NCBI RefSeq assembly: GCF_017876755.1
Contig: NZ_JAGIOO010000001.1
Span: 8,231,786-8,295,785 of the forward strand
Length of the DNA stretch: 64,000 bases
DNA from: Crossiella equi
Lineage (GTDB): Bacteria; Actinomycetota; Actinomycetes; Mycobacteriales; Pseudonocardiaceae
Reading direction: 5' to 3'
Under the pieces are notes generated by a model that saw only the letters and a program-made list of their open reading frames with translations, was not told the origin of the DNA and ran no database searches. The position numbers and the translations under genes are program-made. Of the stretch, positions 17,378 through 25,763 are shown one piece after another (positions within the stretch are counted from its first letter, which is position 1; the number at the start of each line of letters is the position of its first letter).

Positions 17378-17403
17378 ATGCGAATGATAACTTCTGTTCG
17401 CAT
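17378..17403. promoter_or_regulatory. 7-bp inverted repeat in front of the ABC ATPase gene
   Basis: ATGCGAA (17378-17384) and TTCGCAT (17397-17403) flank an AT-rich 12-bp centre, TGATAACTTCTG. Such low-GC sequence is rare here and probably contains promoter elements. The regulator is unknown. It lies 27 bp upstream of the chosen start and 36 bp from the divergent TetR start. Confidence 0.4.
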
Positions 17404-17430
17404 ATGCTGGTCGAGTGTGAGGAGGAGCGA

Positions 17431-18201
17431 GTGGTCGGCATCGAGGTGCGGGGCGCCTACGTCGATTTCCCGATCTTCGACGCGAGGACCCGGTCGCTGA
17501 AGAAACAGGTCTTCGGCAAGGTGGGCGGCAAGATCGGTGCCGGGGCGAAGGTCCCGGTCATCGAGGCCCTGCGGGACATCACCCTGTCCCTGACCGAAGG
17601 TGACCGGGTCGCCCTGGTCGGGCACAACGGCGCGGGCAAGTCCACGCTGCTGCGGTTGCTGTCCGGCATCCACGAGCCGACGCGAGGCAGCGCGCACATC
17701 ACCGGCAAGGTGGCTCCCGTGTTCGACCTCGGCGTGGGCATGGACCCCGAGGTGTCGGGTTACGAGAACGTCCTGATCCGGGGCCTGTTCCTCGGCATGA
17801 CCCGCAGGCAGATGAAGGCGCGGCTGGACGACATCGCGGAGTTCACCGAGCTGGGCGACTACCTGGCCCTGCCCCTGCGCACCTACTCCGCCGGCATGCG
17901 GGTACGGCTGGCCATCGGTGTGGTGACCACCATCGACCCCGAGATCCTCATCCTGGACGAGGGGCTCGGTGCGGTCGACGCGGCGTTCATCGCCAAGGCC
18001 CGCCAGCGGCTGGTGGACCTCGCCCAGCGCTCCGGGCTCCTGGTGTTCGCCTCGCACGTGGAGGAGCTGCTGCGGGAGCTGTGCACCACCGCGATCTGGA
18101 TGGACGAGGGCCGGGTGCTCCGGCACGGCCCGCTGGAGGAGGTCCTCGCCGCCTACCGGGGCCAGGGGAGCCGCGAGCCCGTCGACGCGGCCCACCCCTG
18201 A
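17431..18201 (+). CDS. Wzt/RfbE-like ABC exporter ATPase (Rv3781-like)
   Basis: 256 aa ABC ATPase. Walker A GHNGAGKST (64-72), signature YSAGM (152-156), Walker B ILILDE (172-177). The opening G-x-Y-V-D-F-P-I-F-D-A-R-T-R-S-L-K-K and the stretch PVFDLGVGMDPEVSGYEN closely match mycobacterial Rv3781, the ATPase that exports lipid-linked galactan. GTG 17431 follows AGGAGGAG and matches the start of that protein (M-V-x-V-E-V); an ATG at 17404 would place the ribosome site inside the gene. The partner permease (Rv3783/Wzm) and galactofuranosyltransferase are not next to it, so this copy is an orphan. Confidence 0.9.
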   Translation: MVGIEVRGAYVDFPIFDARTRSLKKQVFGKVGGKIGAGAKVPVIEALRDITLSLTEGDRVALVGHNGAGKSTLLRLLSGIHEPTRGSAHITGKVAPVFDLGVGMDPEVSGYENVLIRGLFLGMTRRQMKARLDDIAEFTELGDYLALPLRTYSAGMRVRLAIGVVTTIDPEILILDEGLGAVDAAFIAKARQRLVDLAQRSGLLVFASHVEELLRELCTTAIWMDEGRVLRHGPLEEVLAAYRGQGSREPVDAAHP

Positions 18202-18222
18202 CCGCGTCGACGGCGCGCCGCC

Positions 18223-19077
18223 TCACACCGCGGGCGGCCCCTGCTCGATCCGGCGCAGCACCGGCCCGAGCTTGTCCAGCTCCGCACTCGTCTGCACCTG
18301 CCGCTCGTCCCACCACGTCGCCCCGGCCTCGGCCAGCGGCCCGATGACCTCCGCCGCCCGCCCCGGCTCGGTGGCACCGCCGAGCACCACCTCGAACGGC
18401 CCCGCCGCCCGGTGTTCCCGCACGTACGCCACGAGATCCCGGACCTCCTGGGCAGCCGGGGGGTGGCCGTGCCTGGCGGTCTCGAACAGCGGGACGACGC
18501 CGTCCCAGCGGGCCGCCCGGCGGAAGGGGCGGCGGTTGGGCCAGAAGCCGCCCACCCAGACCGGGACGCGGGGGCGTTGGACGGTGGCGGGAAGAAGGGT
18601 GACGTCGTGGACGCGGAAGTGCCTGCCCTCGTGGTTGACCGGTTCGCCCGACCAGTAGCGGGCCAGCAGCTCCAGGCCCTCGTCCAGGCGCTGGGCCAGG
18701 ACGACCGGGTCGGTGGGTTCGCCGAAGCTGCCGAACTCGTCCTCGACCGGTCCGCCCAGACCCGCGCCGAAGATCACCCGGCCGCCGGTGAGCGCGTCCA
18801 GGGTCGCGACCTGGCGGGCCAGCTGTTCCGGGCGGCGGCGGGCCACCGGGGTGACCAGGGTGCCCAGGCGGAGGCGGGAGGTGGCCAGGGCCGCCGCGGT
18901 CAGGAGCATCCAGGGGTCCCCGAACGGCTGGCCCCGGCGCTCCCGCTTGTCGTGCACGACGTGGTCCCAGACGAACAGCCCGTCCCACCCGGCCTCCTCC
19001 GCCGCCCGGGCCACCTTCGCGACCGTGTGGGCGTCGGCGAAGTCGCCGAAGTTCGGGATGTTGATGGAGAAGCGCAT
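18223..19077 (-). CDS. LLM-class F420/FMN-dependent oxidoreductase
   Basis: 284 aa luciferase-like monooxygenase fold. Start MRFSINIPNFGDFAD, then FVWDHVVHDK, RLGTLVTPVARRRPEQLARQ and the flavin-loop region GLGGPVEDEFGSFGEP. In actinobacteria many such proteins use coenzyme F420. ATG 19077 starts at the first beta strand; an upstream GTG would add only unrelated residues. Reaction unknown. It is 41 bp downstream of the PP2C gene on the same strand and could share its transcript. Confidence 0.88.
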   Translation of the reverse strand: MRFSINIPNFGDFADAHTVAKVARAAEEAGWDGLFVWDHVVHDKRERRGQPFGDPWMLLTAAALATSRLRLGTLVTPVARRRPEQLARQVATLDALTGGRVIFGAGLGGPVEDEFGSFGEPTDPVVLAQRLDEGLELLARYWSGEPVNHEGRHFRVHDVTLLPATVQRPRVPVWVGGFWPNRRPFRRAARWDGVVPLFETARHGHPPAAQEVRDLVAYVREHRAAGPFEVVLGGATEPGRAAEVIGPLAEAGATWWDERQVQTSAELDKLGPVLRRIEQGPPAV

Positions 19078-19118
19078 ACCGGCCAGCGTTGTGCCGCCGG
19101 AAGGACCCGGCAACCCGA

Positions 19119-19844
19119 TTACCGCTCCGGGAACACCACCAGCGCGGTGGCGTTGTCCGCGTCCGGGCCCGCCTCGGCCACCGCGGCCGCCACCAGGTGC
19201 TCGGCGCAGTGCTGCGGGTCGGCCGCGTGCTCGTCCAGCAGCGCCACGATGTCCTCATCCGGCAGCACCTTGCCGATGCCGTCCGAGCACAGCAGCAGGG
19301 CGTCGAAGTCGTCGTCGGTGCTCACCCGGTCGTGGCCGTCGCGGCGGGCCGTGGCGACCGTGGTGGTCACGATGTGGTCGTAGCGGTGCGCCCGCGCCAC
19401 CCGGTCCGGGTCGCCGCTGCGGCGCATCCACTCCCCGGCGGTGTGGTCGCGGGTGAGCAGGGTCAGTTCGCCCGCGGCGTAGCGGTAGCAGCGCGCGTCA
19501 CCCGCCCAGGCGATGTCGATGCGGCCGCCCGAGCGCTGCGCGGCGACCACCAGCACGCAGTTGGCGCGCGGCCACTCCACGTCCGGGTCGGCCAGCGCGT
19601 CGGCGGCGGCCAGCAGGCCCGCGCCCGCGCCGTCCACCACGCCGCAGCGGGCTGACGTGGTGGCCGCGGTGTGGGCGGCCTCGCCCGCGTCCAGGCGGTC
19701 GCCGATGCCGTCGGCCACCGCCCAGCACGACATGCCGGTCTCGGGATCGGTGTCGTGCGCGCTGGAGTCGGCGTTGTGCCTGCGACTGCCCGGGTGGGTG
19801 GCGGCCCCTTGGCAGACGGCACGGGGAGGGTCGGGCTCGGACAA
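19119..19844 (-). CDS. PP2C-family (PPM) protein phosphatase
   Basis: 241 aa. The phosphatase core shows the usual acidic metal-binding motifs: N-x-D near HNADSSAHD, the VADGIGDRLDAGEAA motif, IAWAGDARCYRY, LLCSDGIGKVLPDEDI and a closing DADNATALVVF. It should remove phosphate from Ser/Thr residues in a Mn2+-dependent way, opposing Ser/Thr kinases; no kinase gene is adjacent. No signal peptide or membrane helix, so cytosolic. TTG at 19844 is chosen because an AGGAGAG ribosome site lies at the correct distance. It is divergent from the MFS gene. Confidence 0.88.
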   Translation of the reverse strand: MSEPDPPRAVCQGAATHPGSRRHNADSSAHDTDPETGMSCWAVADGIGDRLDAGEAAHTAATTSARCGVVDGAGAGLLAAADALADPDVEWPRANCVLVVAAQRSGGRIDIAWAGDARCYRYAAGELTLLTRDHTAGEWMRRSGDPDRVARAHRYDHIVTTTVATARRDGHDRVSTDDDFDALLLCSDGIGKVLPDEDIVALLDEHAADPQHCAEHLVAAAVAEAGPDADNATALVVFPER

Positions 19845-19985
19845 GTCGTCTCTCCTCGGCGGGCTGGGGCGGCGGAGCTGCCCGTGATCTTCTCACTGCG
19901 GGCGGTGGAGTGTCGGGTGACCGCCACCGGCAAAACCTCGATACGGATCGGGGACGGCCGACTGTGACGGCGCACACTCCGCGAC

Positions 19986-21386
19986 ATGGCCCGTACCGAG
20001 AGCACCCGGCACCTGGTCGTACTGGTCGCGCTGGCACCCCTGCTGGCCAACGCGGACGCGGGCATCGTCGCGCTGGCCACCCCCGACCTGCAGCGCGACC
20101 TGGGCCTCAGCTTCGCGGGCGCGCACTGGGTGACCACGGTCTACGTGCTGCTCGTCGGCGGTCTCCAGCTGCTCGGCGGCCGCCTGGGCGACGTGGTCGG
20201 TCCGCGCCGCCTGTTCCTGTCCAGCCTGCTCGCCTTCGGCTTCACCTCCCTGGCCTGCGGCCTGGCCCCGAGCGGGGAGCTGCTCATCGCCGCCCGCGCC
20301 GGGCAGGCCGTGGCCGCCGCCGCGCTCGTGCCCGCCGCGATGTCCATCATGATCGCCGCCGCGGACCGCCCCGTCACCCGTGCCAAGGCCCTCGCGCTGT
20401 GGGCCGCGGTCGCCGGGATCGGCTCGGTGGCGGGCGTGCTGGTCGGCGGCCTCGTGGTGACCGGCCTGAGCTGGCGCTGGGCGTTCCTGCTCAACGTGCC
20501 CGTGGTCGCCTGGACCTACTGGCGCTCCCGGGTGGTCTGCCCGCCGGACCGCGCCACCGAACGCGCCCGCCTGGACGTCGCCAGCGCCTTCGGTCTCACC
20601 GGCGGCCTGCTCGCCCTGGTCTACGGCCTGGTGCGCATCCCCCAGCTCGGCGGCGACGCGGTGACGCTGACCGCGTTCGCGGCCGCCGCGCTGGCCCTGG
20701 CCGGGTTCGCCGCCCGCCAGCTGCGCGCCCGCAACCCGCTGCTGCCGCCGAGCGTGCTGCGGGACCGCGGCCTGGTCCTCGGCTCGGCGGGCATCCTCTG
20801 CGTCTCGGCCGCGACCGCACCGGTGGTGTTCCTCGGTGGCCTCTACCTCCAGCAAGTCCACGGCATGAGCGCCCTGGCGGCGGGCTGGGCGCTGCTGCCG
20901 ATGGTGGCCGGGGTGATGGTGGTGGGCCGCTCCTGCGCCCGCCTGCTCGCCACCCGGGGCCCGCGCCCGCCGTACGTCCTGGGCGTGCTGCTGACCGCGG
21001 CCGGGCTGCTCCTGCTGTCCGGGCTGGCCAGGTTCTCCAGCTACACCCTGGGCCTGCTGCCGGGCCTGGTCCTGGTCGGGCTGGGCCTGCCGATGGTGTG
21101 GATGGCGGCCGAGACGGCGGCCCTGGCCAAGGCCACCGGCACCCACCTGGGCCTGGCCACGGGCGTGGTGCAGTCGGCGGGCCAGATCGGCAGCGCCCTG
21201 GGCCTGGCCATCGCGGTCACGCTGGCCAGCACGGACCTGTCGGTGGGCATCGGCCCGGCCTTCCTGGTGGCGGCCCTGCTCCTGCTGCCCGCCCTGCTGG
21301 CCGCGGGCCTGGGCGTGCGCCCTCAACCGGCAGGGTGGACCTCAAGGCAGTTGTCGGTCCCGAGCACGACCCGCCGCCCGGGATAG
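19986..21386 (+). CDS. MFS drug/metabolite exporter (DHA2/EmrB-QacA type)
   Basis: 466 aa with about 12-14 membrane helices. The MFS motif GGRLGDVVGPRRLFL lies in the first intracellular loop, and the WRWAFLLNVP motif of DHA2 exporters is present. This family pumps drugs or secondary metabolites out with proton antiport. ATG 19986 gives a short cytoplasmic N-terminus. The last 64 bp overlap a convergent small gene, so the extreme C-terminus (about the last 20 residues) is outside the membrane domain. Confidence 0.92.
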   Translation: MARTESTRHLVVLVALAPLLANADAGIVALATPDLQRDLGLSFAGAHWVTTVYVLLVGGLQLLGGRLGDVVGPRRLFLSSLLAFGFTSLACGLAPSGELLIAARAGQAVAAAALVPAAMSIMIAAADRPVTRAKALALWAAVAGIGSVAGVLVGGLVVTGLSWRWAFLLNVPVVAWTYWRSRVVCPPDRATERARLDVASAFGLTGGLLALVYGLVRIPQLGGDAVTLTAFAAAALALAGFAARQLRARNPLLPPSVLRDRGLVLGSAGILCVSAATAPVVFLGGLYLQQVHGMSALAAGWALLPMVAGVMVVGRSCARLLATRGPRPPYVLGVLLTAAGLLLLSGLARFSSYTLGLLPGLVLVGLGLPMVWMAAETAALAKATGTHLGLATGVVQSAGQIGSALGLAIAVTLASTDLSVGIGPAFLVAALLLLPALLAAGLGVRPQPAGWTSRQLSVPSTTRRPG

Positions 21387-21547
21387 GCCCGCGCGGCGAT
21401 CTGGACGTCCCGCTCGTCGAAGAAGCCCTGGAAGATCAGCACCCCGTCGTACAGCTCGGCCTTCTCCACCCCGGTCGGCCAGCGGTGCCGGTAGACGTCG
21501 ACGTCGATGGGCTCCGACGGCGGCGGCAGGTCCGGACCTTGTGGCAT
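21323..21547 (-). CDS. Small conserved actinobacterial protein
   Basis: 74 aa, not assignable to a named family by me. It reads PIDVDVYRHRWPTGVEKAELYDGVLIF, FDERDVQIAARAYPGRRVVL, then a CLEVHPAG end, a compact alpha/beta pattern. I recall similar short proteins in actinobacteria, some near Uma2-type genes. ATG at 21547. It overlaps the convergent MFS gene by 64 bp; coding is supported by its own well-ordered sequence rather than by position. Confidence 0.68.
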   Translation of the reverse strand: MPQGPDLPPPSEPIDVDVYRHRWPTGVEKAELYDGVLIFQGFFDERDVQIAARAYPGRRVVLGTDNCLEVHPAG

Positions 21548-21657
21548 TCACCCAGTATCAACCGCCTGTCCACCCTCCGCCAGGGCACGCCCCCGGCCGA
21601 GTGCGGTGGCGACAACCGGCCAGCCACCCAGGCCCGGCGCGCGGTTACGGTGCGACC

Positions 21658-23145
21658 GTGAGGTCCTCCCGCGTCTTCCCCCGGCTCCTGGCCACCGCGC
21701 TGCTGTGCGCCGCGACCGTCCTCAGCCCGGTGGCCCGGGCGGAGGCGAGCGGGCGGCCCGACTTCCGCACGGCGGAGGCGGGCAACCCGTTCGTCGACGG
21801 CTGGTACGCCGACCCGGATGTGGCCGTGCACGGCGACACCTACTGGGTCTACCCGACCAGCTCGCGGCCCTACGCCGAGCAGACCTACCTCGACGCGTTC
21901 TCCTCCAAGGACCTGGTGCACTGGACCAAGCACCCCAACGTCCTCACCACCGAGTCCGTCAGCTGGGCGAAGTACGCGGTGTGGGCCCCCGCCCCGGTCG
22001 CGCGCAACGGCAAGTACTACCTGTACTTCGCGGCCAACGACATCCAGGGCGACGACGAGCTCGGCGGCATCGGCGTGGCCGTCGCGGACCACCCGGCCGG
22101 GCCGTACCGCGATGCCCTCGGACACCCGCTGGTCGGGAAGTTCCACAACGGCGCCCAGCCCATCGACCAGGACGTCTTCGTCGACGACGACGGGCAGGCC
22201 TACCTGTACTACGGCGGCTGGGGCCACGCCAACGTGGTCAAGCTCAACGCCGACATGACCAGCCTCGGCACCTTCCCCGACGGCAGCACCTACCGCGAGA
22301 TCACGCCCGCGCCCGAGTACGTCGAGGGCTCGCAGCTGTTCAAGCGCGGCGGCAAGTACTACCTGATGTGGTCCGAGGGCGGCTGGACCGGGCCCGACTA
22401 CTCGGTCTCCTACGGCATGGCCGACTCGCCCACCGGGCCCTTCACCCGCCTGGACAAGGTGCTCGCGCAGGACCCGGCCATCGCGCGCGGATCCGGGCAC
22501 AACTCGGTGCTCAACGTGCCCGGCACCGACATCTGGTACATCGTCTACCACCGCCGTCCGCTCAGCACGAACAACGGCAACCACCGGCAGCTGGCCTACG
22601 ACCGCATGCGCTTCAACGCCGACGGCACCATCGCGCGCGTGACCATGGCCGTCGAGGACAACTTCGCCGACGGCGACACCACCGGCTGGCGTACCGCCGG
22701 GGGCGGGTGGCAGGCAGTCGGCGGGCGGTTGCGGGCCGACCGCACGGCCGAGGCGAGTGCGCTGCTGGACACCAACTTCCGCGACCTCACCCAGGACACC
22801 GAGGTGCGCCTGGACAGCGGCCGGGGCGAGGCCGGGCTGCTCGTCCGGAGCACCGCCGCGGGCGGCTACTTCGCCGGGCTCACCGGCACCGGGCGGGTTG
22901 TGCTGCGCCGCGCGGGCGGCGGCACGTGGACCGAGCTGGCCTCGGCACCGCTGCGGCACGCGACCGGCCGGTCGCACCGGGTGCGGGTCACCGCCGTCGG
23001 CCCGGAACTGCGGGTCTACGTCGACGACCTGGCCACGCCGAAGCTCCGGGTCACCGACCCGACCCACCTGACCGGCGCGAACGGGGTCCGGGTGGCCGGT
23101 GCCGGGGCTCTCTTCGACGACCTGGCGGTGCGCCCGGCGGGGTGA
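21658..23145 (+). CDS. Secreted glycoside hydrolase family 43
   Basis: 495 aa. Signal peptide at about 1-29. The five-bladed propeller domain of GH43 (residues 40-335) has the inverting triad in family positions: Asp52 in WYADPDV (general base), Asp170 in IDQDVFVDDDG (pKa modulator) and Glu223 in VEGSQLF (general acid). The C-terminal ~160 residues, from VEDNFADGDTTGW, form a concanavalin-like/DUF1080-type beta-sandwich. Expected activity is alpha-L-arabinofuranosidase or beta-xylosidase on plant polysaccharide. GTG 21658 is the first start giving a proper signal peptide. The GH16 gene follows at 133 bp behind its own promoter. Confidence 0.92.
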   Translation: MRSSRVFPRLLATALLCAATVLSPVARAEASGRPDFRTAEAGNPFVDGWYADPDVAVHGDTYWVYPTSSRPYAEQTYLDAFSSKDLVHWTKHPNVLTTESVSWAKYAVWAPAPVARNGKYYLYFAANDIQGDDELGGIGVAVADHPAGPYRDALGHPLVGKFHNGAQPIDQDVFVDDDGQAYLYYGGWGHANVVKLNADMTSLGTFPDGSTYREITPAPEYVEGSQLFKRGGKYYLMWSEGGWTGPDYSVSYGMADSPTGPFTRLDKVLAQDPAIARGSGHNSVLNVPGTDIWYIVYHRRPLSTNNGNHRQLAYDRMRFNADGTIARVTMAVEDNFADGDTTGWRTAGGGWQAVGGRLRADRTAEASALLDTNFRDLTQDTEVRLDSGRGEAGLLVRSTAAGGYFAGLTGTGRVVLRRAGGGTWTELASAPLRHATGRSHRVRVTAVGPELRVYVDDLATPKLRVTDPTHLTGANGVRVAGAGALFDDLAVRPAG

Positions 23146-23173
23146 TCATCGAGTGGGCCAGCCGGTCGAGGGG

Positions 23174-23203
23174 TTGACTCCGACGGGCCCAACGGTTTGC
23201 ATA
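23174..23203 (+). promoter_or_regulatory. Likely promoter of the GH16 gene
   Basis: TTGACT (23174-23179) and TGCATA (23198-23203) are separated by 18 bp, acceptable for a housekeeping sigma factor. The LacI-type operator begins 19 bp downstream, where it would block the start of transcription. Confidence 0.5.
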
Positions 23204-23221
23204 GGGGTCCGCCGCCGCGTT

Positions 23222-23233
23222 GAGAGCGCTCTC
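23222..23233. promoter_or_regulatory. LacI-family operator GAGAGCGCTCTC
   Basis: A perfect 12-bp palindrome with the central GCGC common to CebR/LacI-type sugar-utilisation operators (consensus close to TGGGAGCGCTCCCA in actinobacteria). It sits between the predicted promoter and the GH16 start, the expected position for repression relieved by a sugar. No LacI gene is in this window, so the regulator acts from elsewhere. Confidence 0.7.
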
Positions 23234-23277
23234 TCGCATCTTCGCCTGAGAGCTCCCTGCTTCTCCCTGGAGGCTGC

Positions 23278-24138
23278 ATGTCAACGAGGACGGGCCGTCG
23301 GTCCAGAGTGACCGTCGCGCTGGCCACCCTCCTGACCGCCCTGAGCGCCGCGTCGTTCCTGCCCGCCGCCAGCGCCGCGCCCGCGGCCTGGGCGCAGGTG
23401 TGGAGCGATGAGTTCAACGGCCCGAACGGGGGCGGGGTCGACCGGAACAAGTGGAACTTCGACCTCGGCAACGGTTCGGGCGGCTGGGGCAACAACGAGC
23501 TCCAGTCCTACACCGACCGCACGTCCAACGCCGCCACCGACGGCGCGGGCAACCTGGTGATCACCGCCCGCCGTGAGACCAACGGCAACTGCTGGAACGG
23601 CCGCCCCTGTGACTACACCTCGGCCCGCCTGCTCACCCGCGGCAAGTTCGAGCGCGCCTACGGCCGCTTCGAGGCCCGCATGAAGCTGCCGTCCGGGCAG
23701 GGCATCTGGCCCGCGTTCTGGATGCTGGGCAACAACTTCGGCAGCGCCGGGTGGCCCAACTGCGGCGAGATCGACATCATGGAGAACGTCGGCAAGGAGC
23801 CGAACACCGTGCACGGCACGATCCACGGCCCCGGCTACTCCGGCGGCTCGGGCATCGGCGCGGCCAAGAACTCCCCGGACGGGCGCCCGTACTCGGAGAA
23901 CTTCCACACCTTCGCCATCGAGTGGTCGCCCACCGACATCAAGTGGTTCGTCGACGGCCAGCAGTACCAGCGCCGCACGCCCGCGGACCTGGGCGGCAAC
24001 CGCTGGGTGTTCGACCACCCGTTCTTCATGATCCTCAACCTGGCGGTCGGCGGGAACTGGCCGGGCAACCCCAACGCCAGCACGGTGTTCCCGCAGCGCC
24101 TGAGCGTGGACTACGTGCGCGTGTTCGAGTGGCGGTGA
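23278..24138 (+). CDS. Secreted GH16 endo-beta-1,3-glucanase (laminarinase-like)
   Basis: 286 aa with signal peptide (1-33, ending ASAA-APA). The GH16 beta-jelly-roll has the retaining-enzyme motif GEIDIMEN at 163-170: Glu164 nucleophile, Asp166, Glu169 acid/base. The methionine between I167 and E169 marks the bacterial laminarinase (1,3-glucanase) branch. Supporting segments are WSDEFNG, NELQSYTDR, GIWPAFWMLG and the final LSVDYVRVFEWR. No carbohydrate-binding module follows. Regulation appears to be by a LacI-type repressor at 23222-23233. Confidence 0.95.
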   Translation: MSTRTGRRSRVTVALATLLTALSAASFLPAASAAPAAWAQVWSDEFNGPNGGGVDRNKWNFDLGNGSGGWGNNELQSYTDRTSNAATDGAGNLVITARRETNGNCWNGRPCDYTSARLLTRGKFERAYGRFEARMKLPSGQGIWPAFWMLGNNFGSAGWPNCGEIDIMENVGKEPNTVHGTIHGPGYSGGSGIGAAKNSPDGRPYSENFHTFAIEWSPTDIKWFVDGQQYQRRTPADLGGNRWVFDHPFFMILNLAVGGNWPGNPNASTVFPQRLSVDYVRVFEWR

Positions 24139-24169
24139 GCCCGCTCGGGTAAGCGCTGTCCGCCAGCGA

Positions 24170-24209
24170 CGACGAGGGCCCGCCGGACTCACCCGGCGGG
24201 CCCTCGTCG
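24170..24209. terminator. 17-bp stem terminator between GH16 and OsmC
   Basis: A perfect 17-bp stem (24170-24186 with 24193-24209) around a 6-nt loop ACTCAC lies between the stop codons of the convergent GH16 and OsmC genes. It should work in both directions. Confidence 0.9.
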
Positions 24210-24216
24210 CGGTGGA

Positions 24217-24642
24217 TCAGGCCAGCTCGGCCGTCAGCGTGATCTCGGTCCCGGCCAGTGCCTGGCTCACCGGGCAGTTCGCCTTGGCGCCCTCGGCGGC
24301 CTTCTGGAAGTCCTCGGCGGACAGGCCGGGCACCTCACCGCGCACGGTGAGGTGGATGCCGGTGATGCCGGTGCCGGGCTTGAAGGTGACCTCGGCCTTG
24401 GTGTCCAGCTGGGTGGGCGGGGTGCCCGCGCCGGTCAGGCCGTGCGAGAGGGCCATGGAGAAGCAGCTGGAGTGCGCCGCCGCGATGAGCTCCTCGGGGC
24501 TGGTCTTGCCGTTGGCCTGCTCCGCGCGGGAGGGCCAGGACACCTCGAAGGTCCCGACGCCGGAGGAGTCGAGGGTGACGTTGCCGCTGCCGTCCATCAG
24601 CGAGCCGGTCCACACGGTGTGCGCGGTGCGCGTAGTCGCCAC
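24217..24642 (-). CDS. OsmC/Ohr-type peroxiredoxin
   Basis: 141 aa, the usual length for OsmC. The two redox cysteines are present: Cys60 in AAHSSCFSMAL and Cys123 in AKANCPVSQAL. They reduce organic hydroperoxides, with electrons from lipoylated proteins or small thiols. The start TTRTAHTVWTGSL and the G-x-V-T-L-D-S strand are typical of the OsmC branch. ATG 24642 is preceded by a plausible GGAG. Likely induced by oxidative or osmotic stress; I cannot identify an OhrR site. Confidence 0.93.
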   Translation of the reverse strand: MATTRTAHTVWTGSLMDGSGNVTLDSSGVGTFEVSWPSRAEQANGKTSPEELIAAAHSSCFSMALSHGLTGAGTPPTQLDTKAEVTFKPGTGITGIHLTVRGEVPGLSAEDFQKAAEGAKANCPVSQALAGTEITLTAELA

Positions 24643-24692
24643 TGGGGCTCCTTAGTCAGGTTGATCTACGTTGCACCGCGCACCCTAGTGCC

Positions 24693-25763
24693 TCAGGTGC
24701 CCAGCTGCGGGTGACCGTTGCTCATCTGACCCGGTCCGGCGACCTGCCAGGGGCTCGGCTTGCCCGGCTTCGGCTTCTGCTCGCGCTCGGCCAGCTCCTG
24801 GTGCAGCTGCCGCAGCAGGCCGCGTTCCCGGTCGGTCAGCTTGGCCTCGGCCGCGCTGGCCGAGGTCGGCGCGGGCGCGGGCGGGATCTCCGGCAGCGGC
24901 GGCGGCACTGGCAGGTCCAGCTCCGAACCGCCCGACACGATCGGGTCCATCGCGTGGATCGTCGTGCTGGTCAAGGCGTTCTCGTCCGGCCGCGAGACCT
25001 CCGCGTGCGAGACGGGGGGAGGCGCGGGGGAGAACTCCGGCTCGGCCACCGGCGGCGGCTCCGGGGCGGGCGGGGGCGGCGGTGCCGCGCTCACCGGCGG
25101 TGCCGGTGGGGGTTCGACTCGCGCGCGGCGGGACACCGGCCTCTCCCGGATCGCCTCCGCGTCGTGGCCGGGGACCTCGATCCGCCGGGCCGTGGCCAGC
25201 GCCTTCTCGTGGTACTCCGGCAGCTCCTCGCCGGTGCGGAAGACCTCGACCGAGGCCCGCACGCCCGCACCGCGCAGCGCCCGGTTCAGCTGGTACACCA
25301 CGGCCGAGGGGTAGGCCTCCGAGCCGACCTCCAGCAGCAGCACCTGGTGCGGCACCGCGCCCGCGGCCGCTCCGGCCGGGGTGGTCCGCCAGGTGCCCCA
25401 CACCGAGCGCAGCGCGGGCAGGCGGCGCGCGGTGGCCGCCAGCGCCCGGTCCACCCCCGCGATCGGGTCGGTGCCGCTGTTGAACCGGTGCCCGTCACCC
25501 AGGCGCACCTCCGAGACCACGACCTGGTCGGCCAGCGCCGGGTCGATGCGCACCGCCTCCAGCACATGCCGCAGCCGGTACTGCTCGGACGGGGTGATCG
25601 AGATCCGCCCGGCCAGCAGGCAGCCCAGGACCAGCTCGGCCGCCCGCTCGTACTCCAGCAGCGCGGCGTGCTCGCGCGCCGCTAGCACCGCGTCGTCGTC
25701 GATCCGGCCCGCCAGCTCCAGCAGCAGCTGGTGGATCCGGTCCGCCAGGTTCACGCCGTCCAT
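24693..25763 (-). CDS. Unknown protein, paralogue A (Pro-rich linker)
   Basis: 356 aa, not recognised. Residues 1-200 share order and motifs with the upstream gene at 25751-26374: an N-terminal LLLELAGRIDDD, a central LRHVLEAVRIDPALADQVV, then a strand HQVLLLEVGSEAYPSAVVYQLNRALRGAG and the hallmark ELPEYHEKALATARRI. Residues 210-310 are a proline/alanine-rich low-complexity linker. The C-terminal 45 residues (LTDRERGLLRQLHQELAEREQKPKPG) form a charged helix. No signal or membrane segment, so probably cytoplasmic. It overlaps the upstream paralogue by 13 bp, so the two are co-translated. Confidence 0.75.
   Translation of the reverse strand: MDGVNLADRIHQLLLELAGRIDDDAVLAAREHAALLEYERAAELVLGCLLAGRISITPSEQYRLRHVLEAVRIDPALADQVVVSEVRLGDGHRFNSGTDPIAGVDRALAATARRLPALRSVWGTWRTTPAGAAAGAVPHQVLLLEVGSEAYPSAVVYQLNRALRGAGVRASVEVFRTGEELPEYHEKALATARRIEVPGHDAEAIRERPVSRRARVEPPPAPPVSAAPPPPPAPEPPPVAEPEFSPAPPPVSHAEVSRPDENALTSTTIHAMDPIVSGGSELDLPVPPPLPEIPPAPAPTSASAAEAKLTDRERGLLRQLHQELAEREQKPKPGKPSPWQVAGPGQMSNGHPQLGT

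Noticed and set aside
17378-17403. Possible Zur or Fur box before the ABC ATPase gene
   Set aside because: The centre is AT-rich and the arms are symmetric, but the sequence does not fit the actinobacterial Zur or DmdR/IdeR consensus well enough. Listed only as an unassigned inverted repeat.
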